A stretch of DNA of 64,000 nucleotides, from positions 49,222,250 to 49,286,249 of the forward strand of contig OZ020613.1 in the NCBI GenBank assembly GCA_963971575.1. The letters run 5' to 3'. This stretch comes from Liopterus haemorrhoidalis (lineage: Eukaryota; Arthropoda; Insecta; Coleoptera; Dytiscidae). Shown piece by piece: positions 43,860 to 53,918 of this stretch (position 1 is the first letter of the stretch; every line of letters begins with the position of its first letter). The notes under the pieces are model-generated. The model did not search any database, was not told where the DNA came from, and was given only the letters and a program-made list of their open reading frames with translations. A program made the translations under genes and the position numbers.

Positions 43860-44735
43860 AAACGATGCTAGCAATTGGTTTGCGGCAAACATGTTGTCTC
43901 TAAACACAAACAAATGTGAAAGTATGGTTATTTTTTTAAGAAAGTATACATTTGAGAGTCCAGGCTTTATTAAATTTTTAGGGGTATATGTTGACAAGGA
44001 ATTAAATTGGAAACACCATGTTGATTATGTGAGTGGTAAGCTATGTAGAACAATTTTCTTACTGAGAAATCTTGTGGACATAGTAACAAAAGATGTGCTC
44101 TTTACTCAGTTACTCAATCACATGTTTCTTATGCCCTCTTAGCATGGGGACACTCGTCCTCTTCCGATAGAATTTTTGCTTTGCAAAGACGCGCTGTGAG
44201 AATCATTGACAGCATTTCTTACAGAGCCGACTGTCAAAAATCATTTTTATCATTGCAAATTATGACTCAGACATCTCTCTACATTTTTGCTTGTTTAAAT
44301 TTTTTTTTACAAAAATAAAAACGACTTCAAATCGTTTAATGAGATTCATAGTCATAATACTAGATACAAGAATGATATATATCCTAAATTCTGCCAGAAA
44401 TATTCTATCAAAATCCAGAAATAGCACTACCTACTACGCTATTAAATTTTTTAATAAATTGCCAGTCAGTAAGACTTTTACCCCAAAATAAATTTGAAGC
44501 GTTTGTGAAGGATGTGTAAGTTCAAAATCCATTGTACACTGTGTCCAAATATTTTGATTTAAATTTTTAGAATTATCATAAGTTTTTTTTTGTATCTGAT
44601 TTAAGTAATAATTGTATCTATGTGTAAACTCTTTTTGTGTAAATCTACACTATTTGCTTGGTTTTTCTTGACTGACGATGTAAACGATTTAATTATATTG
44701 TACTGTGGTCAATAAATAAATATAATAATGAAAAA
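43860..44735 (+). pseudogene. Non-LTR reverse transcriptase 3' fragment in gene C intron 3
   Basis: Reads NWFAANMLSLNTNKCESMV, then FIKFLGVYVDKELNWKHHVD and KLCRTIFLLRNLV: the N-x-x-KT region and the FLG-x-x-x-D-x-x-L-x-W-x-x-H block after the RT core. Later frames are shifted (RYKNDIYPKFCQKYS). The end is an AATAAATAAATA tail near 44707-44722, as expected at the 3' end of such elements. Opposite to gene C. Confidence 0.8.
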
Positions 44736-44852
44736 CATTTCTCTATTGTATATCAACTCAGATGTTGTCCCTTCTAGAGACAAGACGTTGTTTTGGGCTC
44801 ATCACAGACATTAATTAATAACAGAGACATGAGTAAAACTAGCTCTACTGAC

Positions 44853-44981
44853 CAACATTTTTGACATTCTCCAGTTCATCTTCTTCACATTCACTGGTGT
44901 CCACAGGTTCAGACTTGATGTAAATCTCCTCTATATTGGCGTTATCATGATAAGTGTCGTCTGTAACTCTATCTCGGATTC
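44853..44981 (-). CDS. Gene C exon 3 (acidic, IKSEP module)
   Basis: 129 nt, acceptor TTTATTGCAG and donor GTCAGTAGA, phase 1-1. It encodes GIRDRVTDDTYHDNANIEEI, then YIKSEPVDTSECEEDELEN and KNVG. Open; matches exon 3 of A, B and D. Confidence 0.75.
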
Positions 44982-45155
44982 CTGCAATAAATATATCACT
45001 GTATAATATAAACAAATTACTTAATGTAAAATATGTATAGTTTAAGATATTTATAATAAAACATTGCTGTTCGTCTGATATAAACATAAATGAGTCAATA
45101 AAATATGAGTAACAGTATTAAGAGCGAGATATTTATATCTGTGTTCATCACTGAC

Positions 45156-45314
45156 CATTTTCCAAATCGGGCGTGCGCTCCACTCCAGTCTGTACTTCAT
45201 ATTCTTCAGTAACTTCATATTTTATTTTAATGTCACCCTCTTTTTCAATAATATCGCTGTCTCTGGTAACATCAGGATGCAAGGCACAGCTTGTCCCAGT
45301 ATTTATATTATTTT
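45156..45314 (-). CDS. Gene C exon 2 (acidic)
   Basis: 159 nt, acceptor TTTGTTTCAG before 45314 and donor GTCAGTGATG, phase 1-1. It encodes NNINTGTSCALHPDVTRDS, then IIEKEGDIKIKYEVTEEYEV and VERTPDLENG. The SUMO-like site of the other copies is changed to IKIK here. Two first-position changes (C to S in the GTxC motif region, W to L near the end) set it apart from A and B. Confidence 0.7.
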
Positions 45315-45704
45315 CTGAAACAAAAATGTAGTATCATGCAACCCTCGAGAAACCACCCATATGTTGCCATTTTGGGAGTGGAAATTTTTTATTTACAAGT
45401 AAACTATAGGAAACCTTTTTTTAATTCATGATTTCCTTTTCTCTCTACTTATAAACAAATAACCGACAGGCAAACTGATCATCACTTTCAGATTAAATAC
45501 GAGTAAGACCAAGTCACTTTCTATCATGTGTTCAAAAAGAAATTACATAAGGAAAAATAAAATAATGTGTACTGCAAGCTTTAACTGTCAATTAATTAAC
45601 TGTCATCACTGTTGTTGTCATAAGATTCTATTGAAAATTCAATTAAGCCACAAGTATAATGGTATAATAGAACACAAAAAATTGATGATTGAATAACATT
45701 TTCG

Positions 45705-46792
45705 AAATGGTGTTCGAGTGAACGGCGAATGGATTTACAGTGCGGTGTCATGTTTAGAGGAATTACGGGTACAATTTCCAGATATTGCTTTCCTTGAAGA
45801 ATATTTCTACAGCGCACTTAGAAGATGTGTTGATTTATTCCAAGATATAGGGACCATTACTCATAGAGATAGAACTAGAAGGCCAAGAGTTCGTATTCAA
45901 AATGCAGTTGATGAGGTTCGTCAACGTATGAACGAGCAACCCACTACTGATGTAGTGGTTAGTGTACGTAGTGATCTACGTACACTGTCGCAAGAGACTG
46001 GTTTATCATTGGGAACATGCCATACTATTGTCAAAAAAGATTTAAAGCTATTCCCATACAAAATTCTTGCTTTACATGAGTTGCTGCCAGCAGATCACAA
46101 TAGGCGAATTGTGTATTGCCACTGGTTCCAACAAAATTTAATTTATAATGATGATTTGCTAAATTAACGTTTTTTTTTCTGACGGGGCCTGGTTCACCCT
46201 TTCGGGGTATATTAATTCACAAAATATGAGGTTATGGAGTGCTCAAAATCCTCATAGTTTTCGTGAAATTCCCCTTCAACCGTTAAAAGTTGGTGTTTGG
46301 ATTGCTGTGTCTCGAAGACGTATTATCAGACCCATATTTTTCCACGAAACTGTTACTGCTCAGAGATACCGGTATATTGTGCGTCAATTTATTAATCAGC
46401 TTCATGAGGATGAGCTCCAGCAAGGCTACTTCCAACAGGATGGCGCGACTGCCCACACCACTCAAGAGACCATAAATTACCTTCGTGAATTTTTTGACGA
46501 TCGAATAATTAGTTTACGTTCAAATCCAGAATTTCCACCTAGATCACCAGACTTGACTGTTTTAGATTACTTTATATTCCCTTATCTGAAAAATAATGTA
46601 TACAAGACTCCTATTAACAATATCGAGGAACAGCAAAACAGAATTACCGAACAGTGTGCCAATATAACTCCTCAAATTCTTATAAATGCTTTTAATAGTA
46701 TGAAAAGACGAGCAAATTTGTGTCTGCAGGAAAACGTTGGTCATTTTGAACAGCTTCTTCAGTTTTTTATGTTTATTTTTCTGTACCTGTGA
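45705..46792 (+). pseudogene. Mariner-like transposase, second family member, in gene C intron 1
   Basis: 45718-46167 gives the N-terminal part (LRVQFPDIAFLEEYF, RTRRPRVRIQNAVDEV as GRPR-like linker, LSQETGLSLGTCHTIVK). A frameshift in a T-run near 46170 separates it from SDGAWFTLSGYINSQNMRLW, WIAVSRRRIIRPIFF, FQQDGATAHTTQE and PPRSPDLTVLDYFIFPYLKN. By my count about 41 residues separate the second and third catalytic Asp, more than the 34 of classical mariner. The C-terminal part is one clean frame to 46792. No terminal repeats were found, so the element is probably truncated. Confidence 0.8.
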
Positions 46793-46799
46793 AATCAAA

Positions 46800-47515
46800 A
46801 AATATATTGTATATAATGTATAAATTTGTATTTATTGTATATAATGTATAAATTTGTATTTAGCTGGCTAATATGGTTGTATAGACTAACGGCCAATAAA
46901 ACAATATAATTAAAAAAATAAAAAAATAATATCCAATTTTAATGATTACAAAGGCTGTGCCTAAACGTTAGTCAATTGTTATATAAAGCTTGCAATAGAT
47001 ATTATTTTCTTTTTCCACAGGTAACCCTTATATAATTTCTTTTTGAACTCATGGTATAAATCAGTGAATATGAAATTATATTATAAAAGCTATTAAGCAA
47101 GTAGCGAGTTCTAAATATGTGGAAGCTATTATAGACTGCAAAGAAGAATATGACACAAAAATAAATAAGCGGCTACAAACACCTTCTGTGCAATAAATAA
47201 AAGTTTCATTTCTAATGCAGAAATATCAAGGATAAACAAAATTGACCTTAGCTTCACTTGCTGGGTTATTCGGTTTCCATTTTGTTTGCTCTTCAAGTTA
47301 TTCAGATTTCTTTTGCTTTTTGTTCATTGGTGTTTCGAAATAAACTTTTGTTTCAGTAGTTGACGAAGCGGTGAAGAAATTAAAAGTAGATCTTACTACT
47401 TCTAAGTTTACCCATCTCTGATCTATTTTGTTTCTTGTACAATTACATTTAAAACTGTTACAATAACATGAATTCAAATAATAAACATATATTTCTTATA
47501 CTGTGATACAAGCAA
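46800..47515. other. Gene C intron 1, remaining part
   Basis: Non-coding. The 47270-47440 stretch is paralogous to intron 1 of A and B. Confidence 0.5.
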
Positions 47516-47528
47516 AATGGCACAATAC

Positions 47529-47553
47529 CTGCATAATCATCATGTCCTCCTAT
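47529..47553 (-). pseudogene. Gene C exon 1 with lost start codon
   Basis: The donor GTATTGTGCC and the 25-nt length are conserved, but the start codon reads ATA, giving (I)GGHDDYA instead of MEGNDDYA. The ATG triplets inside are in another frame. Gene C therefore has no start at the position used by A and B. Confidence 0.65.
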
Positions 47554-47853
47554 TTCTGCCTTTACTGTGTAACTCTTATTATAGGTATTTTCCATTGCCT
47601 CTATGGGTACTGTCTTTTCGATTTTGAACTCAATCAATTACTCAATTATCTGCTTATTTCAGAGGCAGAACTCAGTTGCGATATGTAATTTATATATAGT
47701 TACAATTTTGCATACATTCATAAAAAAACTACAGATTTCTAAACATATTGCTCCCTGATTGTACATACTGCGACGATCTGAAAATATTTATTATCCTTAT
47801 TCAAACCTGCCTGGTTTACGAAGAGGAGAAAAGTACATTTGCAGAGTTATGTA

Positions 47854-47983
47854 AGCTGGGTTCGCGAAGCAAACACGGAGTGCTCTGAGTCACTCTATTT
47901 AACTCCAGAGCGTTCGAAAAAAGCTCTAAACGTGATTCCTCGAATGGACTAGGTACACTCCGAGCTTGCTTTCTGAACCCAGC
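47854..47983. mobile_element. 130-bp MITE, TA-flanked
   Basis: gctgggttcgcgaagcaaac and the inverted right end (gctgggttcagaaagcaagc) match with a few changes. TA lies on each side. The corresponding place in the gene A flank (about 15105) has no insert, which confirms the insertion. Confidence 0.75.
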
Positions 47984-48266
47984 TATAATGCATCAATAAA
48001 AAATTTAATAATAGACTTTTGCACATTTCTCTTCTTATTTGATGGGACCGTTATTAAACATTTGAAAAAAGTGTGCTCAACACTAAAATGTTACTCCTCA
48101 CCTCTACTTTAAATTTGTTATAAAAAAATTCGACCAAGGTTAAACTTAACCACTGGTAATGGGAGTTAGTTATTGAACTAAATTACCATAACGGTAATTA
48201 AAGAAACAGTTGCTAATTATTCAAATAAAGCATTAATATTTAAACCAAGTACTTACCATTTACAGA

Positions 48267-48276
48267 AATAATACCA
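48267..48276. other. Empty integration site for the foldback element
   Basis: The ten bases aataatacca appear once here, within flanks (taccatttacagaa ... gaaataactgtttcac) that match both sides of the 10.3-kb element upstream of gene A. It is the pre-insertion state. Confidence 0.75.
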
Positions 48277-48455
48277 GCCAGAAATAACTGTTTCACAAAT
48301 GATGAAAAGTCGTTGCAAATGTTTTTTTTTTTTTTTTAGTATGCTTGGAGTTAAAATATATCAAATACCTGTTATAAAAACATTTACATCCAAATATGAA
48401 TTTTAGTGCCTAAATAAGTAAAATTACTCTTAGAATATCCAGCTGGTAGCAATAA

Positions 48456-48479
48456 ATGTAGTATGTAGCGATCCGTACG
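48456..48479 (-). promoter_or_regulatory. Conserved upstream block of gene C (candidate)
   Basis: gtatgtagcgatccgtacg is shared exactly with the gene B flank (to 34218) and nearly with gene A (25892-25916). A second shared word, ctgcctagagca, follows about 20 bases further. Possible promoter or 5' exon; inference from conservation only. Confidence 0.3.
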
Positions 48480-48551
48480 AATTACCATATGTACTGCCTA
48501 GAGCAGAATATTAGTGTTTAAAATTACCGAACGGAAAAAGAGTAGTATGAT

Positions 48552-49506
48552 TAGAGATGGGTCGTTCATGAATGAACCAGCTCACTGAGCCGACTCAGTA
48601 CACTGACCGAAGTGACACGGTTCACCAAATTGAAATGAGCCGGCTCACGGCTCACTGTATAGTTTCAAGTTTCAAGGATACGAGTGGTCGGGCGATTGTG
48701 AGCAGTGACCGGAGTGATCCGGATCTGGATCGATGTCATGTTGAACTTCGCGAGAACTCGGCGTGTAATGTATTATCATAAACTGTATTATTTATTGTCA
48801 TCAATTTGTAGGGCAGTTTATTTGAAACTAATAGGCTTAGTCTGTATTTTCTTACAACCATACTATATAAAAATATTGCCCAAATCCCAGATGTCCGATT
48901 TATAAGGGCAATAAACATCGCCATAAACTTAACACATCTGGTTTAAAATACAGTAGCTACATAAAGTGAATTGTTTGTTTCAAAAATGTTAGATAAGAAC
49001 CGGGGCTAAGCGACGTTCTACCTACGAGCGAACGACCGACAACTGACCGGGTTAAGCGACGTTCTACCTACGAGCGAACGACCGACAACTGACCGGGTTA
49101 AGCGACGTTCTACCTACGAGCGAAGGACCGACAACTGACCCGGTCTAAGAAATAGCCGGGTCTAAGAAAGAGCCGGCTCTAAGCGACGTCTACCTACAAG
49201 CGAACGACCGACAACTGACCGGGTTAAGCGACGTTCTACCTAAGAGCGAACGACCGACAACTGACCCGGTCTAAGAAAGAGCTGGGTCTAGGAAAGAGCC
49301 GGCTCTAAGCGACGTCTACCTACAAGCGAACGACCGACAACTGACCTGCTCTAAGCGACGTTCTACCTACGAACTAACGACCGACCTGTGTCTCGAAAAC
49401 ATGTTTACTTAACCGGATCACTGAGCCGGGTCAATGAACCGGCTCAACAAACTGAACGGCCTCCACTGATCCGGTTCCGCAAACTGAGCCGAAATTCCCA
49501 TCTCTA
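48552..49506. mobile_element. Non-autonomous hAT element with perfect 8-bp target duplication
   Basis: TAGAGATGGG at the left and, inverted, at the right; both flanks are agtatgat (48544-48551 and 49507-49514). Subterminal regions at both ends are dense in gagccgg/ggctca words. The centre is a 46-bp minisatellite. No coding frame. It lies between the gene C 5' flank and the duplicated 49.55-50.24 kb block. Confidence 0.85.
49000..49390. repeat. 46-bp minisatellite inside the hAT element
   Basis: Units gcgacgttctacctacgagc plus gaacgaccgacaactgaccg start at 49005, 49051 and 49097 (spacing 46), then recur with inserts of ctaagaaagagccgg. It is much richer in CpG than its surroundings. Confidence 0.9.
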
Positions 49507-49549
49507 AGTATGATAGAACACAGAGTATTGGATGCCTTATTCGTATTGG

Positions 49550-50240
49550 GCTCAACAGCGCTATGAAGTGACACTAAGCGGACAGAATTTGAACTAATGG
49601 AACGAGTAACTGTTTATTGTTTACTAGTTGCTACCTCGTGTTGTTTGCATCGCGTTTGAACTTTAATGTTGCAGTTTGTTTGTAACATTAATTTTTGATA
49701 GCTACTATTACTATTATTATTATTTTTTATATTATTTTGTGTTATAATGAGTTGTCATAACACAAACTGATGTGTATTTGGTTGTCAGTCTAGGTAAAGA
49801 AGTGAGAGAAACATTCACTTCCATTTTTTCCAAATGAAAAACAATTTGTGAAAATAATAAATATATTTGGTGTTGCAGAAGAGATAAATAGGTAAAAAAG
49901 CATGGGAAACTGCTATAAATACAGGAAAAAGAGTGAGAGTGTGCTAAAAACATTTAAAAGTTACAGATTACATCAATATTGGTAACTTATTAATATTTAA
50001 CAAACTAGTATTAATTAAAAATATTCAACAAATAAGAAATACTCAAATATAAAAATCCTTCTCGAGCATAAATAAATATCTACCCGTGTAACTTTAATAC
50101 AGAATTAGGGCATACAGTATCAAATATTTTACGTAAATATTCTGATACAGCTTCACTGAAGTGTTTGCTTTCTTTTTTGATTAATTTTTTTAGGTAGCGA
50201 GTCTCTAACAAAGGTTACGGTTTACAGGTACAGGTTCTTG
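49550..50240. repeat. Segmental block duplicated in inverted orientation at 8195-8845
   Basis: Shares long collinear stretches with the reverse complement of 8195-8845, including tgttgcagtttgtttgtaac, atgggaaa...tataaatac and atctacccgtgtaacttta. Read in the direction of gene C, it lies 2 kb upstream of exon 1. Confidence 0.7.
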
Positions 50241-50420
50241 CAGTTTTAATTTTCCAGTGACTTTGTTTGGTGGTGATTTTAGACTGCTTGTTTGTAAACA
50301 CATCCCACATATGTCGACATGCTCATCATTTTTTTCCGAAATTCCGTATAATATACCACGACCGGCATTTAACAACTCCTCTCCTTCAACTACACACTTA
50401 AAAGAAGGTGTTTTACTTAA
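50225..50420 (-). pseudogene. Fragment resembling a SWIM-type arthropod protein (copy 2)
   Basis: One open frame reads KTPSFKCVVEGEELLNAGRG, then ISEKNDEHVDICGMCLQTSS and LKSPPNKVTGKLKLQEP before a stop. The 7690-7970 copy encodes the same residues with a frameshift. The codon-level agreement between the copies suggests a genuine former exon. SWIM ligands are not visible in frame. Confidence 0.45.
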
Positions 50421-50513
50421 AAAATTAAAATGAATTAGTAAGAATAGCTGTTAATTATTCATTGTACATCGAAGATTTAACATGTAAACAAATAAGGACA
50501 ACTTTCACATTAC

Positions 50514-50562
50514 TTGTTTCGATCAGCTGTTTCACAGCGATCACTACGCCGGCATCGGCCAT
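50514..50562 (-). CDS. Candidate short first exon (MADAGVVIAVKQLIET)
   Basis: An ATG in a favourable context (aataATGGcc) opens 16 codons, then GTAATG could be a donor in phase 1. It lies in a locally CpG-richer patch, as at a transcription start, and 5' of the SWIM-like fragment on the same strand. Without a splice partner it remains a guess. Confidence 0.25.
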
Positions 50563-50599
50563 TATTGAGTCCAATACTAACGCCAGCAAGGGAGAGATA

Positions 50600-51910
50600 A
50601 AAGTATACTGCTGTAAGGATAGCTACTATGGGCTTTATTAAACTTGACACAAATACTTTTCATTTAAATATTAAATCTAAAGTACAAAAACAAAATGGAT
50701 GGTGGTGTACACAAAACACTCGCGCGGTAACTGTCACTCGATACCGCACTTAGTTCACGTCTCTGTCCCGTCTAAACATCTAACACAATCCACAAACATC
50801 TAATGGTTTATTCCGTTTATTATCACGTCTTTAGTCAATTGTCTTACTACTGTTCATTTCAATATCACCGCGTCTAACTCACGAAACACTGTAACGTCTA
50901 ACTCCAATGTTCGTCTAACTAACTTTTCCGTCCAGATGTCTCCACCTACCTATGTTTTACCGTAAACATAACATTCAAGTCTCACGGGGCGTCGTACACG
51001 TCGCGAGCGGGTTATTTGATTTTCACGGGATCCTACACTGCGTAATATTATTTTGTAATATTCCGTTTATTTTAAGATAATAGGAATAGTTAGCAAATTA
51101 ACTAAGAGTTATAAATTTGCGTCCACACTATGCCAATTGGCTTTACCAGTTGGCAGGGATGTCCACACTGTCAGTCTTAAGGTAGAGAGCATCATTCTGT
51201 TAACAAGCCTGTGCGGCATAACTTGTAAAATACTTTTTGTAAGCTGAAGTTGTATTTGTACTCCGCTTGGCACCGTTGGCATGTCCACACTATGGGAGTT
51301 GGCGAGGTTTTCTTTGATCTAGACCGCCATCAATCGATTTGCAACTGGTATGACGCACGACCTGTTGGCATAATCTAACGACACGTCCACACTTATGGGG
51401 CTTTAGCATTGTGTGCTTTCTTATAAATAATCTTCTGCAGGTATAAATAAAATTGGAGGGTAAAGGTAAATAGACATAACAGAGACTATCTAGCGGTATT
51501 GTTTTGAACTAATATAATTAACAATGAATCGACATTTTTCAAGATATTTTTATTATTAGTGAAAATAAAATACAAGAAAACACAAAACAAGACATAAAAA
51601 TATAATTAAATTCCTTCTAGATGACAGATTACAATACGTAAAAAAGTTGTTGTTTTCTATTAGGTTAATTTCGATTTTGCAACTTTCTTCAATCTTCTTC
51701 ATTAGGTGATTCATCTTGTTTTGATACTATTTGTATCATTCATTTCTCAGCATCGTGCGGAACTAGATTTTGGAGTCTAGGTTGTTTTAATGATGCAATG
51801 GGAATTTGAAACCAATGGTTTTAAACATAGTAAATCAGGCTTTATAAGACAATTTGGGTTAAAAATGTCAGTTTTATTAGAGCTCGATTTTTAAGTATTA
51901 AATGAAATAT
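50600..51910. other. Spacer with repeated cgtctaac and gtccacact words
   Basis: 50740-51040 has recurring cgtctaac(t/a) and several CpGs. 51120-51400 carries gtccacact four times near ggc/ttgg words, reminiscent of element ends, but no clear pair of termini could be set. No coding frame. Confidence 0.4.
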
Positions 51911-52454
51911 TGTCACACAGGTAATCCTAGGGCAAGGTTGCGACATCTAGACATTGTGACGCTCAGTTTGCTGATTAAAAACCTATTTTTCAGCGTCTGA
52001 CGTATGTGGCCTGATTACGAAATGCATACGCCACATATTCGTCATGAGGAAATATTTATCATGACGAATGAATATTGGAACTGTGTTAACCTTCAGTACA
52101 AATAGATGGATATCGCACAGTATGGCGGCAGAAAAACGTAGCCAACTCCTTTACACGTACTAGTCCACACGGTGACGACCAAGACACCGACGCCAGATAC
52201 TTGTACCGCTGGTGAGCCAAGCAAGTAGTCACCATGTGAGTGGGAGAAGACTTCTCCAGGCTCCTCGACTCCCTGATGGGTAGTTCTCGCCTCGGAGATA
52301 GGTCCAAGCCGATCCTGGCCAGCACGGGCTGGACCGAAGACTTCCCCAACTCCATGGGCAAATTCATACCATACTTTGTAATTTGGATTTATAATTAATA
52401 AATTTGTATTGTTAAAACCAGGAGTTGTCTTTCAATCAAGCCACCCACGTGACA
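51911..52454 (+). mobile_element. LTR of a retrotransposon with adjacent primer-binding-like site
   Basis: Begins TGTCACACAGG and ends CCACGTGACA, that is TG...CA with the inverted hexamer TGTCAC/GTGACA. The next bases contain TGGCGACTGT (about 52464-52473), similar to the TGGCGACCGT primer-binding site of tRNA-Arg-primed Gypsy-like elements. Nothing resembling gag or pol follows, so the element is cut off shortly after its 5' LTR; a solo LTR is possible. A GC-rich 93-codon frame on the minus strand inside is chance. Confidence 0.5.
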
Positions 52455-52682
52455 ATATTAACTTGGCGACTGTACCTATAATATAACAATATGACATAAT
52501 TAAAATAAAAATTTGACATTTGAAACAAACTGACATATTTTGGGTAGATTAGTTAACATTAAGAAAGATCACTTAGAATTTGAGATGCAGGCAGGTAAGA
52601 TTAAAAAAGAAATTACTGTCTAATTCAGCACGAAGCTAAAAAATTGATAATGTAACCTGATTTATTTTGAAACATACCACAT

Positions 52683-52935
52683 CTACCGTATTTTTGTTGA
52701 AAAAGCTGCATCAATAACTTTCTCACACCTGGCAACACCGTTAGTGACTACTGAGTCTTGATGACTGTGAAACTGCTTTATCACATTTGAATGGCATCTC
52801 TCCAGAATGTACTCCTTTGTGGGAGAAGAGATTTGACGAGCCTGATAATATTTTATCACACTAATATTATTTCTCTCCAGAATGTGTTTGTTTATGTTTA
52901 ATGAGAAGTGATGAATGTGACAATACTGTGTCACA
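52683..52935 (-). pseudogene. Decayed 3' fingers of gene D
   Basis: Beyond the exon 5 stop the pattern continues: CDTVLSHSSLLIKHKQTHSG, then CDKILSGSSNLFSHKGVHSG and EMPFKCDKAVSQSS, with one CxxC destroyed by stops and another shortened. The terminating TAG replaces the Gln codon of FKCDQC, as shown by the intact Cys codon that follows. Confidence 0.8.
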
Positions 52936-53918
52936 CTAATCACATTTGAACGTTTTCTTTACAGAATGTAGTATTTGTCTGTGTCTAATGAGAGCTGATA
53001 AATGTGAAAATCCTTTATTACACTGCTCACATTTAAAAGGTTTCTCTCCAGAATGTATAATTTTGTGTCTAACGAGATGAACTGACAATCTGAATGCTTT
53101 ATCACACTGATCACATTTGAAAGGTTTCTCCCCAGAATGTATTCCTTTGTGAACAATGAGACTTCCTGACACTGAAAATGCTTTATCACACTGATCACAT
53201 TTGAAGGGTTTCTCTCCAGAATGTGTTCGTTTGTGTCTAGTGAGTTGAGATGATTGTGAAAATGCTTTGTCACACTGTTCACAGTTAAATGGTTTCTCTC
53301 CAGAATGTATTCGTTTGTGAGTAATGAGACTTGATGACGCTGAAAAGGTTTTATCACACTCATCACATTTGAATGGTCTTTCTCCAGAATGAACACGTTT
53401 GTGTCTACTGAGTTTTGACGAGTCTGAATATACCTTATCACACTGATCGCATTTGAAGGATTTCTCTCCAGAATGTACTCTTTTGTGAGTAATGAGATTT
53501 GATGACACTGAAAATGCTTTATCACACTGATTACATTTGAATGGTTTCTCTCCAGAATGTACCCGCCTGTGAGCAATGAGGTTTGATGTATTTGTAAATG
53601 TTTTATCACACTGTTCACATTTGAAGGGTTTCTCCCCAGAATGTACTCGTTTGTGAGTAATGAGATTTGCTGACACTGAAAATGCTTTTTCACATTGATC
53701 ACATTTGAAAGGTTTTACTCCAGAATGTATTCGTTTGTGTCTAGTGAGTTGTGATAACTGTAAAAATATTTTACCACACTGACCACATTTGAAGAATTTC
53801 TTTATATAAGGTATTCTTTTGTGTTTAATTAGATGTAATGACGTTGCAGGTTGTTTGCATTTGTTAATAGTCAAAGACTCACAATTCCCATCTGGATTAC
53901 TCGAAGATATTTCTCTAG
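52936..53918 (-). CDS. C2H2 zinc-finger array, last exon (exon 5) of gene D
   Basis: The acceptor TTTTTCTTGTAG precedes CTAGAGA at 53918, phase 1. The leader (REISSSNPDGNCESLTINKC) is like those of A-C. Ten fingers follow; the first is preceded by a non-canonical linker and the last has H-x4-H spacing (HRQILH). Helix residues -1/3/6: Q/Q/R, V/N/T, N/N/A, V/N/T, D/K/R, A/S/T, Q/Q/R, V/S/V, L/H/R, H/A/R. It ends in the middle of an eleventh finger (FKCD-stop). The exon is clean, yet exon 4 has lost its donor and no exon 1 is visible, so gene D is probably not translated as its paralogues are. Confidence 0.85.

Noticed and set aside
52086..52367. 93-codon GC-rich minus-strand frame
   Set aside because: Lies wholly inside the putative LTR and has no recognisable domain.
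52959..53702. 247-codon minus-strand frame over gene D exon 5
   Set aside because: Shadow frame of the finger repeats; codons follow from the repeat period of 84 nt, which is divisible by three.
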